Origin: Oscillospiraceae bacterium
Lineage (GTDB): Bacteria > Bacillota > Clostridia > Oscillospirales > Oscillospiraceae
Assembly (NCBI GenBank): GCA_017632775.1
Contig: JAGBQR010000017.1
Location: 1 to 57,515, forward strand
DNA length: 57,515 nucleotides
Reading direction: 5' to 3'
Positions 18,179-26,206 of this stretch are shown here, piece by piece. Positions within the stretch are counted from its first letter, which is position 1. Each line of letters begins with the position of its first letter. The translations under genes were made by a program, and so were the position numbers. The notes under the pieces are model-generated. The model was not told the origin of the DNA. It made no database searches and saw only the letters and a list, made by a program, of their open reading frames with translations.

Positions 18179-18888
18179 CCTGCCGCCTCCAGTGCTTCCG
18201 GGAGATTAAGCGCTCCCTCATAGATTGCTTTTCCTATGATAGCCCCGTACAGTCCCATTCCGGCAAGTGCTTTCACATCCTGCAGGGAAGATACCCCTCC
18301 GGAAGCAATGATTTTCATGCTGGAAAACCTGGAGAGTTCACTGTAAAGCTGCAGGTTCGACCCCTGAAGAGCTCCGTCCTTCGAGATGTCCGTGCAAAGA
18401 ATGAAGGCGATACCGTCTTTTTCCAATTCCTTCACAAATGAGAAAGCATCCAGCCCGGAATCCTCCGCCCAGCCGCTGACCGCGACCTGTCCGTTCCTTA
18501 TATCGACGCCGACAGCAACCCTGTCTCCGAAGCGGGAAACCGCTTCCTTCCGGAACGTCCGGTCTCTGACCGCTGCTGTTCCAAGGATTGCGCGGTCCAG
18601 CCCGCTGGAAAACAATCGCTCCAGTGCTTCCATATTTCGAATTCCTCCACCCATCTCACAGAACAGTCCGCTTTTTTCTTTGATCCTGCAGACAGTATCA
18701 AAGTTCGGTGATTCACCGGTTCGAGCTCCTTCCAGGTCCACAATGTGCAGATGTGTCGCTCCTGCTTCTGCGAAGCTCATTGCCACAGAGACCGGATCCT
18801 CGCTGTATACTGTCATCCGCTGATAATCGCCTTTCAGCAGCCGGACAGCCTTTTTTTCATACAGATCGATCGCAGGAAACAGAATCAT
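18175..18888 (-). CDS. hisA: ProFAR isomerase
   Basis: The start at 18888 (MILFPAIDLYEKKAVRL) has GGGGAGG upstream and overlaps the hisH stop by four bases; longer in-frame starts have no support. The 237-residue barrel isomerises ProFAR to PRFAR. Visible motifs are FPAIDL with the catalytic Asp, LKGDY, HIVDLEGA, the phosphate loop GGGIRN, and TDISKDGALQG with the second catalytic Asp, then ASGGVSS. It is closely related in fold to HisF, its downstream neighbour. Confidence 0.96.
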   Translation of the reverse strand: MILFPAIDLYEKKAVRLLKGDYQRMTVYSEDPVSVAMSFAEAGATHLHIVDLEGARTGESPNFDTVCRIKEKSGLFCEMGGGIRNMEALERLFSSGLDRAILGTAAVRDRTFRKEAVSRFGDRVAVGVDIRNGQVAVSGWAEDSGLDAFSFVKELEKDGIAFILCTDISKDGALQGSNLQLYSELSRFSSMKIIASGGVSSLQDVKALAGMGLYGAIIGKAIYEGALNLPEALEAAG

Positions 18889-19502
18889 GTTCCAACCTCC
18901 CCGCAGAACGCTTTCAGGATCTTCAGTCCGACTTCCCCGCTCTTTTCCGGATGAAACTGACATCCGTACACGTTTCCGCTTTCCACTGCTGCCGTCAGAT
19001 CCGCTCCGTACTCCGTCGTAGCGCTTATATACTTATCTTCCGTGACCGCATGGTAAGAGTGGACAAAATAGACAAATTCCCCTTCCCTGCACCTTTTGAA
19101 CAGCAGAGATGGTTTTCTCAGGTTCAATGCATTCCACCCCATATGCGGAATCTTGAGCTCTGCCGGAATAATCTCCGATATAGCACAAACCTCTCCCGGG
19201 ATCAGACCCAGTCCTTTATACTCTCCGTATTCATAACTCTTTTCGAAAAGGAGCTGCATACCGAGACAAATTCCGAGCAAAGGTTTTCCCGCTTCCGCTT
19301 CCTCTGCAATCACCCGCCCCAGTCCGCTTTTCTCCAGCTTATCTGCAGCATCTCCAAAAGCACCGACTCCCGGCAGCACGATTTTTTCCGCAGATCGAAG
19401 AACGGTTTCGTCTGAAGTGACTGTCACCTCTTCCCCGATTTTCCCGAAAGAACTTCTCAGAGAGAACAGATTACCGACGCCATAGTCTACGATCGCGACC
19501 AT
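18885..19502 (-). CDS. hisH: Imidazole glycerol phosphate synthase, glutaminase subunit
   Basis: This 205-residue class I glutamine amidotransferase supplies ammonia to HisF. The catalytic triad is visible: the nucleophile Cys in LLGICLGMQLLF (about residue 80) and His-x-Glu in CQFHPEKSGEVG near the C-terminus. The N-terminal GVGNLFSL and LPGVGAFGDA blocks are typical. The start codon directly abuts the hisB stop. Confidence 0.97.
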   Translation of the reverse strand: MVAIVDYGVGNLFSLRSSFGKIGEEVTVTSDETVLRSAEKIVLPGVGAFGDAADKLEKSGLGRVIAEEAEAGKPLLGICLGMQLLFEKSYEYGEYKGLGLIPGEVCAISEIIPAELKIPHMGWNALNLRKPSLLFKRCREGEFVYFVHSYHAVTEDKYISATTEYGADLTAAVESGNVYGCQFHPEKSGEVGLKILKAFCGEVGT

Positions 19503-20090
19503 TCAGAGCACTCCCTTTGTTGAAGGTATCTCCCCGGCAAACAACGGGTCAGACATGACTGCCGTCCGAAGGCTTCTTGCCGCCGACTTGAAAGCTCCCT
19601 CAATAATGTGATGCGAGTTTTCTCCCGCCAATGACCGGATATGGAGCGAGCACTCCGCATTGCGAACGAATCCCAGCCAGAATTCCTTGACCAGTTCTGT
19701 GTCGAAATCGCCGACCTTCTCGGTCGGAATGATCAACTCATAACCGAGATAAGCCCGCCCTGAAAGGTCGACCGCTGTCAGAATCAATGCTTCATCCATC
19801 GGCAGAATACAGCTTCCATAGCGGGTGATCCCGCGCTTTTCTCCAAGCGCTTCTGCGAAAGCCGTTCCCAGCGCAATCCCGATATCCTCCACAGTATGAT
19901 GGTCATCTACCTCCGTGTCGCCCATACAGGAAAGGACCAAATTGAATCCTGCGTGTTTTGCGAAAAGTGCAAGCATGTGGTCAAGAAATCCGCACCCGCT
20001 GTGAATCGTGCAGACGCCTTTTCCGTCCAGCTCCAACTGCAGAGAGATGTCCGTTTCATTCGTTTTTCTGATAATCTCTGCTGTTCTCAT
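19503..20090 (-). CDS. hisB: Imidazoleglycerol-phosphate dehydratase
   Basis: This 195-residue, monofunctional dehydratase converts IGP to imidazole acetol phosphate. Manganese-binding histidine motifs are present in the two repeats: GCGFLDHML with FAKHAGF, and DDHHTVEDIG; the second repeat has NSHHIIEGAFK. There is no N-terminal phosphatase domain, in keeping with the separate hisJ downstream. It overlaps hisC by four bases. Confidence 0.97.
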   Translation of the reverse strand: MRTAEIIRKTNETDISLQLELDGKGVCTIHSGCGFLDHMLALFAKHAGFNLVLSCMGDTEVDDHHTVEDIGIALGTAFAEALGEKRGITRYGSCILPMDEALILTAVDLSGRAYLGYELIIPTEKVGDFDTELVKEFWLGFVRNAECSLHIRSLAGENSHHIIEGAFKSAARSLRTAVMSDPLFAGEIPSTKGVL

Positions 20091-21151
20091 ACGTTCTCCT
20101 CCAGTATCTCCCTTATCGCTTTAGTCAGTATTTCCATGTCTTCTTTTCGGCCGATTGTGATCCGATTGTACTCGCGAATCTCCTCTTTTGAAAAATGCCG
20201 GATCAGAATCCCCTTCTCTTTCAGACGAAGATAGAGTTTCTCTCCGCTGATATGCGGATGACGCACAAACAAAAAATTCGACAGCGAATCTGTCATGATA
20301 AATCCCAGTTTTTTCAGCTCATCGGCTGTATAACTGCGGATCTCCCGGATTGCAGCACAGTTTCGCGCAGTGTATTCCTCATCCTTCAGTACGCCTATCC
20401 CGGCTGCCATAGTGAAACGGTTGATATTATATGGATTTGTCGAATATTTTATCGTCCGGAGATCTTCGATCAGGGACGGATTCCCTGCTGCGAACCCCAA
20501 TCTGGCTCCAGCCATCGACCGTGATTTGGAAAAGGTCTGAACCACGAGAAGATTCTCATATCCATGGATCAGGGGGATACAGCTTTCCGCCCCGAAATCA
20601 ACATATGCTTCATCGATAACGATAACACTGTCACGGTTCTGCTTCAGGATCTCTTCGATTTCTCCGCGTTTGAGTGCGATCCCTGTAGGTGCATTCGGAT
20701 TAGCAAGAAAAACCGTTTTCCCTGTTCGAAAATAATCTTCGATCCGGATCGTAAAATCCTCCCGGAGCGGGATCTCAACATAGGGGACAGAATTGATCTC
20801 GGCAAATACCGGATAAAAACCATAGGTTATATTCGGGAAGACGGCCGGTTTCGCGTCACTGCAATAGGCCATAAAAGCAAAGTTCAATGCCTCGTCCGAT
20901 CCATTCGTAAACAGCATCTCGTTTTCGTTAAGGCCATAGACCGCTGCCGCCGTCCTCACCAGTTCTCCGCACTCAGGATCCGGATACAGCTGCATTCTCC
21001 CTGATGCCTCTTCAGCTTCTTTTGCAGCAAACGAAGAAAGCGGGAAAGGCGATTCGTTCGTATTGAGTTTGATATATCGCCTGTCCTGCGGCTGTTCACC
21101 GGGCGTATACGGCTCAAGGAACGCATATTTCTCGCTGAAAAACCGGCTCAT
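20087..21151 (-). CDS. hisC: Histidinol-phosphate aminotransferase
   Basis: The 354-residue PLP enzyme of fold type I transfers an amino group from glutamate to imidazole acetol phosphate. Motifs seen: LNTNESPFPLS near the start, the FTNGSDEALNF cofactor loop, NPNAPTGIA, VIDEAYVDFG (PLP-ring Asp and Tyr), and the Schiff-base lysine in QTFSKSRSMAGARLG. Length and motifs fit the HisC family rather than broad-range aminotransferases, and its place between hisD and hisB settles the call. Confidence 0.96.
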   Translation of the reverse strand: MSRFFSEKYAFLEPYTPGEQPQDRRYIKLNTNESPFPLSSFAAKEAEEASGRMQLYPDPECGELVRTAAAVYGLNENEMLFTNGSDEALNFAFMAYCSDAKPAVFPNITYGFYPVFAEINSVPYVEIPLREDFTIRIEDYFRTGKTVFLANPNAPTGIALKRGEIEEILKQNRDSVIVIDEAYVDFGAESCIPLIHGYENLLVVQTFSKSRSMAGARLGFAAGNPSLIEDLRTIKYSTNPYNINRFTMAAGIGVLKDEEYTARNCAAIREIRSYTADELKKLGFIMTDSLSNFLFVRHPHISGEKLYLRLKEKGILIRHFSKEEIREYNRITIGRKEDMEILTKAIREILEENV

Positions 21152-22428
21152 CTTTTCTCCTCCGATCGTGAAAGCACGCTTCTGGCATGTCCGGTCAAGC
21201 CTTCAGCCTCTGCAAAAAGGGCAATCTCATCGGCGACAGCATTAAGCGCCTCTCTCGTATAAAACGTATACTGCGACTTTTTGATGAAATCATCCACCGA
21301 AAGCGGGCTCCCGAAACGCGCTGTTCCCCCGGTGGGAAGAGTGTGGTTCGGACCGGCATAATAGTCGCCCAGCGGTTCCGGTGCATTCCGCCCAAGAAAG
21401 ATCGATCCGGCATTCTTCACCTGATCCAGGAGCACGAACGGATCCTCTACGCACAGGCCAAGATGCTCCGGTGCCAGAATGTTCGCGATATCGACCGCTT
21501 CAGTGATGCTTTGGGTCACGATGATTTTTCCGTTTTTTTCCACAGATGCCCTTGCGATTTTTTCTCGCTTCAGAAGCGGCAGCTGCTGTTCAATCTCTGC
21601 CTGTACATTCCGAGCCAGTTCTTCTGAATCCGTCAACAGGATTGCACTGGACATGACGTCATGCTCGGCCTGCGCGAGGAGATCTGCCGCGATCTCAGCC
21701 GGTTCAGAATTCCTGTCCGCAATGATCAGCACCTCACTGGGGCCGGCTTCCGCATCTATGGAAACTGTTCCGTAGACCTGTTTCTTCGCTGCAGCTACAT
21801 AGGCATTGCCCGGTCCAACAATCTTATCCACTTTCGGAACCGTCTCCGTCCCGTAAGCCAGAGCCGCGATTGCCTGCGCACCTCCGACTTTGTATATCCT
21901 GTCAACCCCGGCGATCTGTGCCGCGGCAAGAATCGATGAAGCAACTCTCCCGTTTTTCTGCGGAGGCGTCACCATGACGAGTTCCGTGCATCCTGCGATT
22001 TTTGCAGGTATCGCATCCATCAGTACCGTTGACGGATAAGGTGCTGTACCGCCAGGTACATAGAGACCCACTTTTTCGATAGGGGTGATTCTGACGCCCA
22101 GAATAACTCCATCCGGTCTCTCGATCCGGTACCCCTCCCGTTTCTGCGGCAGATGGAACGCGCGAATATTGTCCGCAGCTCTCTGTAAAACCGCAAGAAA
22201 GTCCGGGGTGACCTCCTCCAGGGCCATCTGGATTTCTTCCGATCCGACCTCCAGAGATTCCGGAGAAGATCCGTCGAATCTCAAGGTGTATTCCCGGAGC
22301 GCCAGATCCCCGTTTTCCTTCACATTCCGAAGAATCTCCGTCACTGCCTCAGCGACATCCTCCACCGGTTTCGGCCGAGCCAGGATTTCTTTTTCCGGAT
22401 CCCGTCCGCTTTGTAATATCCGCATCAT
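21148..22428 (-). CDS. hisD: Histidinol dehydrogenase
   Basis: The 426-residue zinc enzyme oxidises histidinol to histidine in two NAD-dependent steps. Recognisable blocks are GLYVPGGTAPYPSTVLM, the AYGTETVPKVDKIVGPGN signature, GPSEVLIIAD, AQAEHDVMS with zinc/catalytic residues, the general-base region APEHL, and DYYAGPNHTLPTGGTARF near the C-terminus. It overlaps the flanking his genes by four bases on each side. Confidence 0.97.
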   Translation of the reverse strand: MMRILQSGRDPEKEILARPKPVEDVAEAVTEILRNVKENGDLALREYTLRFDGSSPESLEVGSEEIQMALEEVTPDFLAVLQRAADNIRAFHLPQKREGYRIERPDGVILGVRITPIEKVGLYVPGGTAPYPSTVLMDAIPAKIAGCTELVMVTPPQKNGRVASSILAAAQIAGVDRIYKVGGAQAIAALAYGTETVPKVDKIVGPGNAYVAAAKKQVYGTVSIDAEAGPSEVLIIADRNSEPAEIAADLLAQAEHDVMSSAILLTDSEELARNVQAEIEQQLPLLKREKIARASVEKNGKIIVTQSITEAVDIANILAPEHLGLCVEDPFVLLDQVKNAGSIFLGRNAPEPLGDYYAGPNHTLPTGGTARFGSPLSVDDFIKKSQYTFYTREALNAVADEIALFAEAEGLTGHARSVLSRSEEKR

Positions 22429-23063
22429 CTCGTCTCTCCAGTCTGCGTGGAAATACTCTCCATAATCTCCCGGATGGTTTCCTGTCGGAAACGGAAGGCC
22501 GCTTTGTTGGCGATGAGACGTGCGCTGAGCGGTGCAACTTCGTCAATGATTCTGAGCCGGTTCTCACGCAGAGTTGCTCCTGTCTCCGTAATGTCAACAA
22601 TCACATCCGAAAGACCAACGATCGGAGCCAGCTCAATGGATCCATTGAGTGGTATCAGCTCAATCTCTCTTCCGATCGAGGCATAATAGCCGCGGGCAAT
22701 CTCTGTAAATTTCGTCGCGACGCGCAGTGTTTTCTGCAGGTCATCCGAAAAATCCTCCGCAGCTGCAACGATCATTGAACACTTTCCGATTCCCAGATCC
22801 AGCAGTTCATATACATCCGGCTCGTACTCCATCAGGATGTCCTTCCCGGCCACCCCGATATCCGCCGCTCCGCGTGCAACATAAATCGCTACGTCCGAGG
22901 GTTTGACCCAGAAATACCTGACAGCTGCTTCCGGGTTTTCAAAAACCAGCTTCCGGTTTGTTTCCCGGATCTCCGGGCAGGGATAACCCGCTTTCTCGAA
23001 CAGAGTGTATACCTTCTCTCCCAGCCTTCCTTTTGGAAGGGCAATATTCAGTATGTCGTTCAA
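22425..23063 (-). CDS. hisG: ATP phosphoribosyltransferase, short form catalytic subunit
   Basis: At 212 residues this is the short HisG, lacking the C-terminal regulatory domain, and so it needs HisZ, encoded directly upstream. It joins ATP and PRPP, the committed step. The opening LNIALPKGRLGEKVY, the central GAADIGVAGKDILMEY and the PRPP-binding region DVIVDITETGATLRENRL are typical. Feedback inhibition by histidine would act through HisZ. Confidence 0.97.
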   Translation of the reverse strand: MNDILNIALPKGRLGEKVYTLFEKAGYPCPEIRETNRKLVFENPEAAVRYFWVKPSDVAIYVARGAADIGVAGKDILMEYEPDVYELLDLGIGKCSMIVAAAEDFSDDLQKTLRVATKFTEIARGYYASIGREIELIPLNGSIELAPIVGLSDVIVDITETGATLRENRLRIIDEVAPLSARLIANKAAFRFRQETIREIMESISTQTGETR

Positions 23064-24016
23064 TCGGACACCTCGATGCTCTTTTCCGGAAGAGCGATCC
23101 GTTCCAGTGCATCCAGATAGACTGCAAAACCGATCGCTTTCGCTTTCTTTCCCATTTTTTCCATCAGCCTGTCATACCGGCCTCCGGAGAGCACACGTTC
23201 AGGGACCCCTTCCAGATATCCTTTGAAAACGATCCCGTTGTAATAGTTCCCATCACTCACCAGAGAAAAATCGATCTCCGTCCGGACAGTGCCTCTTCTC
23301 TCTTTCAATCTGCTTATCAGGGTTTTCATCTGATTCAGAGTTTCCCCCGCGGCTGTACCCGCACAAAGCTTTTCCAGCTCCGGAAGGACCTTCTCACTCT
23401 CTCCGTACAGGGAAAGAAGTTTCTTCAGCCGCTCTGTTTTTTCCGCGGGAACATTCCACGTATCACAAATCGATTTGATCTCATGAAGATTTTTCTCTCC
23501 CACACATCGCAGGAGTTTCTGTTTCTCTTCCGGAAGCAGGCCAATCTCATCCAAAAAGCAATGCAGGATGTCCAGATCCGACAGCACCAGTACAGCATTT
23601 TTCCCCAGCAGAGCAAGAGTTTCTCCCGCCAGACACAGTACTTCTGCCAGTTCTTTCTCTTCAATGCGGCCGAAACACTCAACTCCCGCCTGCATAATCT
23701 CGTGAAAGGTCCCTCCGCGCTCTGATACACGATAAACACTTTCGTTATAGCATAGTTTCCGTACAGAATCGGGGTTATCCCTGCTGTTCTTGATGATGGA
23801 AAGGGTGACATCCGGTTTCAAGGCCATCAGCTTACCATTGGTATCTGTGAATACGATCACCTGATCCGAAACGAGAAAGTCTTTGTTTCTGCTGTATAAC
23901 TCATACTCCTCGAAGCGACGCATCCTGTATCGTTCGTAACCGCAGCTCTGATATAAGGCACGAAGTGTAAATATGATCCTTTCCGTGTTGCTCAGAACGG
24001 AATCATCCAATCTCAT
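23060..24016 (-). CDS. hisZ: ATP phosphoribosyltransferase regulatory subunit
   Basis: HisZ resembles histidyl-tRNA synthetase but lacks aminoacylation; it forms an octamer with short HisG and carries histidine feedback control. The start at 24016 (MRLDDSVL) is preferred because GGGAGGAG lies four bases ahead; a longer frame begins at 24034 without its own site. The 318-residue product shows class II-like blocks MRRFEEYELY, ALKPDVTLSI (motif 2 region), GGTFHEIMQAGVECFG and the LSGGRYDRLMEKMG motif. It overlaps the end of the regulator gene before it by 14 bases. Confidence 0.94.
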   Translation of the reverse strand: MRLDDSVLSNTERIIFTLRALYQSCGYERYRMRRFEEYELYSRNKDFLVSDQVIVFTDTNGKLMALKPDVTLSIIKNSRDNPDSVRKLCYNESVYRVSERGGTFHEIMQAGVECFGRIEEKELAEVLCLAGETLALLGKNAVLVLSDLDILHCFLDEIGLLPEEKQKLLRCVGEKNLHEIKSICDTWNVPAEKTERLKKLLSLYGESEKVLPELEKLCAGTAAGETLNQMKTLISRLKERRGTVRTEIDFSLVSDGNYYNGIVFKGYLEGVPERVLSGGRYDRLMEKMGKKAKAIGFAVYLDALERIALPEKSIEVSD

Positions 24017-24311
24017 CTGACTCCTCCCGTCCAAAAAGGCGTGCGATCACCGTCTCGTACCCGCCGGCTCCGTACCGGAGGCATTTGCTGACACGGCTGA
24101 TCGTCGTACTGCTGATGCCTACCTCCCGGGAGATCTCCTGATAATTCTTCCCTTCTGACAAAAGGCAGGCGGTCTTCAGACGCTGAGCCATATCCTGCAG
24201 TTCGGTAATGGTGCAGAGATCCTCAAAAAAGGCAGCACACTCCTCTTCCGTCTGCAGAAGAAGAATGCCATGAAACAGCGTTTCCATCTCATCCGTATGA
24301 TAATTCCGCAT
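24003..24311 (-). CDS. yerC: YerC/TrpR-family regulator, probable histidine operon repressor
   Basis: The 102-residue helical protein belongs to the YerC/YecD branch of the TrpR superfamily. Its helix-turn-helix is visible as NYQEISREVGISSTTISRVSK (about 57-77), flanked by a helical N-terminus with the FFEDLCTITELQDMAQRL block. Relatives with this position in Bacillota are predicted his-operon repressors (HisR) that use histidine as co-repressor. Here it is the first gene of the operon with only about 30 bases of leader, so an attenuator or T-box is unlikely and autogenous repression at the promoter is the natural reading. The AAGGAG site is strong. Confidence 0.88.
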   Translation of the reverse strand: MRNYHTDEMETLFHGILLLQTEEECAAFFEDLCTITELQDMAQRLKTACLLSEGKNYQEISREVGISSTTISRVSKCLRYGAGGYETVIARLFGREESDEIG

Positions 24312-24336
24312 AGTTCTCTCCTTACTCAGCTGTTGC

Positions 24337-24371
24337 TTTAGCAGTTTAGCACTTTATTTTGATAAAGTCAA
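24337..24371 (-). promoter_or_regulatory. his operon promoter with candidate repressor site
   Basis: On the minus strand TTGACT (24366-24371), a 17-base spacer and TAAACT (24343-24348). Two copies of TTTAGCA (plus strand 24337-24343 and 24345-24351), eight bases apart, straddle the -10 box and fit a site for the TrpR-like regulator encoded next. The transcript leader would be only about 25 bases long. Confidence 0.65.
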
Positions 24372-24420
24372 CATCTTTGATCTGTTTTTTTACACTCATA
24401 CGGAAGTATCCTATCGGGTC

Positions 24421-24449
24421 TGTACATAAAGAAGCCAATCGGCTATAAT
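24421..24449 (+). promoter_or_regulatory. Promoter of the DUF1294 gene
   Basis: TGTACA (24421-24426), 17 bases, then a perfect TATAAT (24444-24449), about 55 bases before the start codon and divergent from the his promoter. Confidence 0.65.
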
Positions 24450-24502
24450 ACAAAAAAACTGTATCTTTACCGAGCAGACCGGTCCGAATGAAGAGGCTCT
24501 CC

Positions 24503-24772
24503 ATGAAGTATATATTTCTATATTCCGCATTTCTGCTGCTCATGTCTCTGATCACCCTTCTCACTTACGGAATCGATAAACGAAAAGCCCGCACCGGTTC
24601 CTGGCGTATCCCGGAATCGCGTCTTCTCCTCCTTGGGTTTTTCGGAGGAGCGGCCGGCGCACTGCTCGCCATGAAAATCTTTCACCACAAGACAAAGCAT
24701 GCCTATTTCTGGATTCTGAACATATTTGCACTTGCGTTTCAGGTCTTTCTTCTTGTCATTCTCCGTCACTAA
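24503..24772 (+). CDS. DUF1294 family small membrane protein
   Basis: The 89-residue protein starts at 24503, six bases after GAGG; an alternative ATG at 24488 would add five residues. Membrane helices lie at about 3-20, 38-56 and 65-85. The DUF1294 signature is clear: DKRKA after the first helix, then the W-RIPE-LLLL-FFGG-GA block and the HKT-H--F central motif. No function is established for the family. It is a single-gene unit between the his promoter and a convergent small gene. Confidence 0.88.
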   Translation: MKYIFLYSAFLLLMSLITLLTYGIDKRKARTGSWRIPESRLLLLGFFGGAAGALLAMKIFHHKTKHAYFWILNIFALAFQVFLLVILRH

Positions 24773-24953
24773 AACAGAAGCAGGATGAAGGATCCGGGTC
24801 TTTTTTTGAATCCTTCATCCTGTTTCTGTTGTATGCTTTCGGATTATCCGGTCTTCTTGTCACCGGGGAAATCGTCCACACGATCATCTTTGCGGCATTT
24901 CGTTTTTTCTTCTCTGTTTTTGACAGTTTTTCATAAGGAATATATTTCTTCAT
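24756..24953 (-). CDS. Small basic protein, function unknown
   Basis: A 65-residue reading frame. The first 45 residues are strongly basic and look like a conserved small-protein family of Clostridia, with YIPYEKLSKTEKKKRNAAK, then W, then PVTRRPDNPKAYNR. The remainder runs through the terminator-like hairpin and looks non-conserved (SSCFCFSDGE). Support for a real gene comes from a near-perfect promoter on the same strand about 40 bases upstream and a GGAGG 13 bases before the ATG; the spacing is long, which is a weakness. The family match is from memory of the sequence pattern, not from a search. Confidence 0.55.
   Translation of the reverse strand: MKKYIPYEKLSKTEKKKRNAAKMIVWTISPVTRRPDNPKAYNRNRMKDSKKDPDPSSCFCFSDGE
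24773..24830. terminator. Long hairpin between convergent genes, probable bidirectional terminator
   Basis: Arms of 23 bases (24773-24795 and 24808-24830) pair with two mismatches around a 12-base loop. It begins at the DUF1294 stop codon. The T-run after it is poor on both strands, so termination efficiency is uncertain. It also overlaps the 3' codons of the minus-strand small gene. Confidence 0.6.
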
Positions 24954-24990
24954 CTTTTTCGCATTTCCTCCGCAGTCATTATTCTTCTGA

Positions 24991-25019
24991 ACTATACCTT
25001 TTCACACTTTTTCTGTCAA
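24991..25019 (-). promoter_or_regulatory. Promoter of the small basic protein gene
   Basis: On the minus strand a perfect TTGACA (25014-25019), 17 bases, and TATAGT (24991-24996). It is among the best promoter matches in the window and supports the small gene downstream. Confidence 0.75.
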
Positions 25020-25043
25020 TCTGCGCTTAGCCTCTGTTTTGTT

Positions 25044-25072
25044 TTGTAAACCCGCCGGTTTTATGATAAAAT
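25044..25072 (+). promoter_or_regulatory. Promoter of the URO-D-like operon
   Basis: TTGTAA (25044-25049), 17 bases, TAAAAT (25067-25072), about 50 bases before the start codon; it drives the three-gene plus-strand set that follows. Confidence 0.6.
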
Positions 25073-25125
25073 CCGTTCATACAGAATCTGCTTTTGCTTT
25101 ATTGGTATCTGAAGGGAGGTTTCCT

Positions 25126-26202
25126 ATGGCTTTTTCCATGAAAGAAATCGACAATGCAGTGGTCACACTGCCTACTCCGGAGAACCCCCGCGGGTTTTCC
25201 ATCCGCTATGAATCACCAGTCACTCCGCGGGAGAATTTTCGACTGAACCTGCAGCATCAGGGGCTTTGGATGCCATCCGTCCGGGATCGGATCTGGTTCT
25301 GCCCCCGGGAGATCCCTGACAATATCGCCAGAGCTTTTATCATCGACGGAGAACGCTATACCGGGCCTGTCGGGGGAACGGACATGTTCGGCATAGACTG
25401 GGAATATGTACCCAGTGCGCGCGGATCCATCGTTCGTCCCGGAAATCCTGTTCTCACTGACATCACCTGCTGGCGTGAAGTCATCGTTTTTCCGGATATC
25501 GACAGCTGGAATCTGGAAAGCGGCCTCGCCCGCAGTACCCCGTTTCTGAAAAACAGCACCGCTTATGTGAATCTCTGCGTTTTCACCGGTTGGTTTGAGC
25601 GGCTGATATCCTTTATGGACTTCGGCCCGGCAGCAGTTGCAATAATGAACCGGAAAACTCGTGATGAAGTACGCGCTTTGTTCGAACGTCTGAGTGACCT
25701 CTGGATTGAGCTTGTTGACAAGGTTCATGATGTATACGGCAATCTTGTCGACGGTTTCTGTTTTCATGATGACTGGGGTGCACAGGACGGGCCCTTTTTC
25801 AATGCCCGGATCGTCAGCGATCTGCTTGTTCCTCCTATGAAACGAGTCACGGATCACTGTCATGCTCTCGGATACAGCTGTGATCTTCACAGCTGCGGAA
25901 AAATCGACCGCCTGATCGGCTGTATCGTTGACGCGGGCTGGGACAGCTGGGATGGAATGCTGATCAACGATTTCCCGTCTGATTACGCACAATACGGTGA
26001 CCGGCTCATGATCAGTCTTGCACCCGCAAATATTCCGGACGGTTCTGATCCCGAAGCAAGCCGGTCGTCCGCAGAGGAATTTGTCAGAACGTTTTACAGG
26101 AAAGATGCTCCTTCCATCTTTTCCGCGAATTATGCCGGGACGACAGATCTGTCCTTTCTTCACGAGATCTATCGCCAGTCCCGCATGATCTGCGAGGGGT
26201 GA
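25126..26202 (+). CDS. Uroporphyrinogen decarboxylase (URO-D) family protein, methyltransferase-like
   Basis: The start at 25126 follows GGGAGG and gives 358 residues. The fold belongs to the URO-D superfamily, as judged from GFCFHDDWGAQDGPFFN, the DLHSCGKID motif near 253-260 and the C-terminal helix pattern. The His-x-Cys pair followed by Gly is the zinc-binding feature of corrinoid/methylcobamide methyltransferases (MtaA/MtbA type), while true HemE lacks it, so a role in methyl transfer from a corrinoid protein or a related reaction is more likely than haem synthesis. No corrinoid protein or MtaB/MttB partner lies nearby, so the substrate is unknown. The next gene begins four bases on. Confidence 0.7.
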   Translation: MAFSMKEIDNAVVTLPTPENPRGFSIRYESPVTPRENFRLNLQHQGLWMPSVRDRIWFCPREIPDNIARAFIIDGERYTGPVGGTDMFGIDWEYVPSARGSIVRPGNPVLTDITCWREVIVFPDIDSWNLESGLARSTPFLKNSTAYVNLCVFTGWFERLISFMDFGPAAVAIMNRKTRDEVRALFERLSDLWIELVDKVHDVYGNLVDGFCFHDDWGAQDGPFFNARIVSDLLVPPMKRVTDHCHALGYSCDLHSCGKIDRLIGCIVDAGWDSWDGMLINDFPSDYAQYGDRLMISLAPANIPDGSDPEASRSSAEEFVRTFYRKDAPSIFSANYAGTTDLSFLHEIYRQSRMICEG

Positions 26203-26206
26203 TCGG

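Noticed and set aside
17234-18223. A 329-codon plus-strand frame opposite hisI, hisF and hisA
   Set aside because: Antisense shadow of well-recognised genes.
24312-24371. T-box or histidine attenuator before the his operon
   Set aside because: The distance from promoter to start codon is about 30 bases, with no His codon leader peptide, specifier loop or terminator.
24346-24564. A 72-codon minus-strand frame upstream of yerC
   Set aside because: It covers the his and DUF1294 promoters and the start of the DUF1294 gene; there is no domain and its codons are unlike its neighbours.
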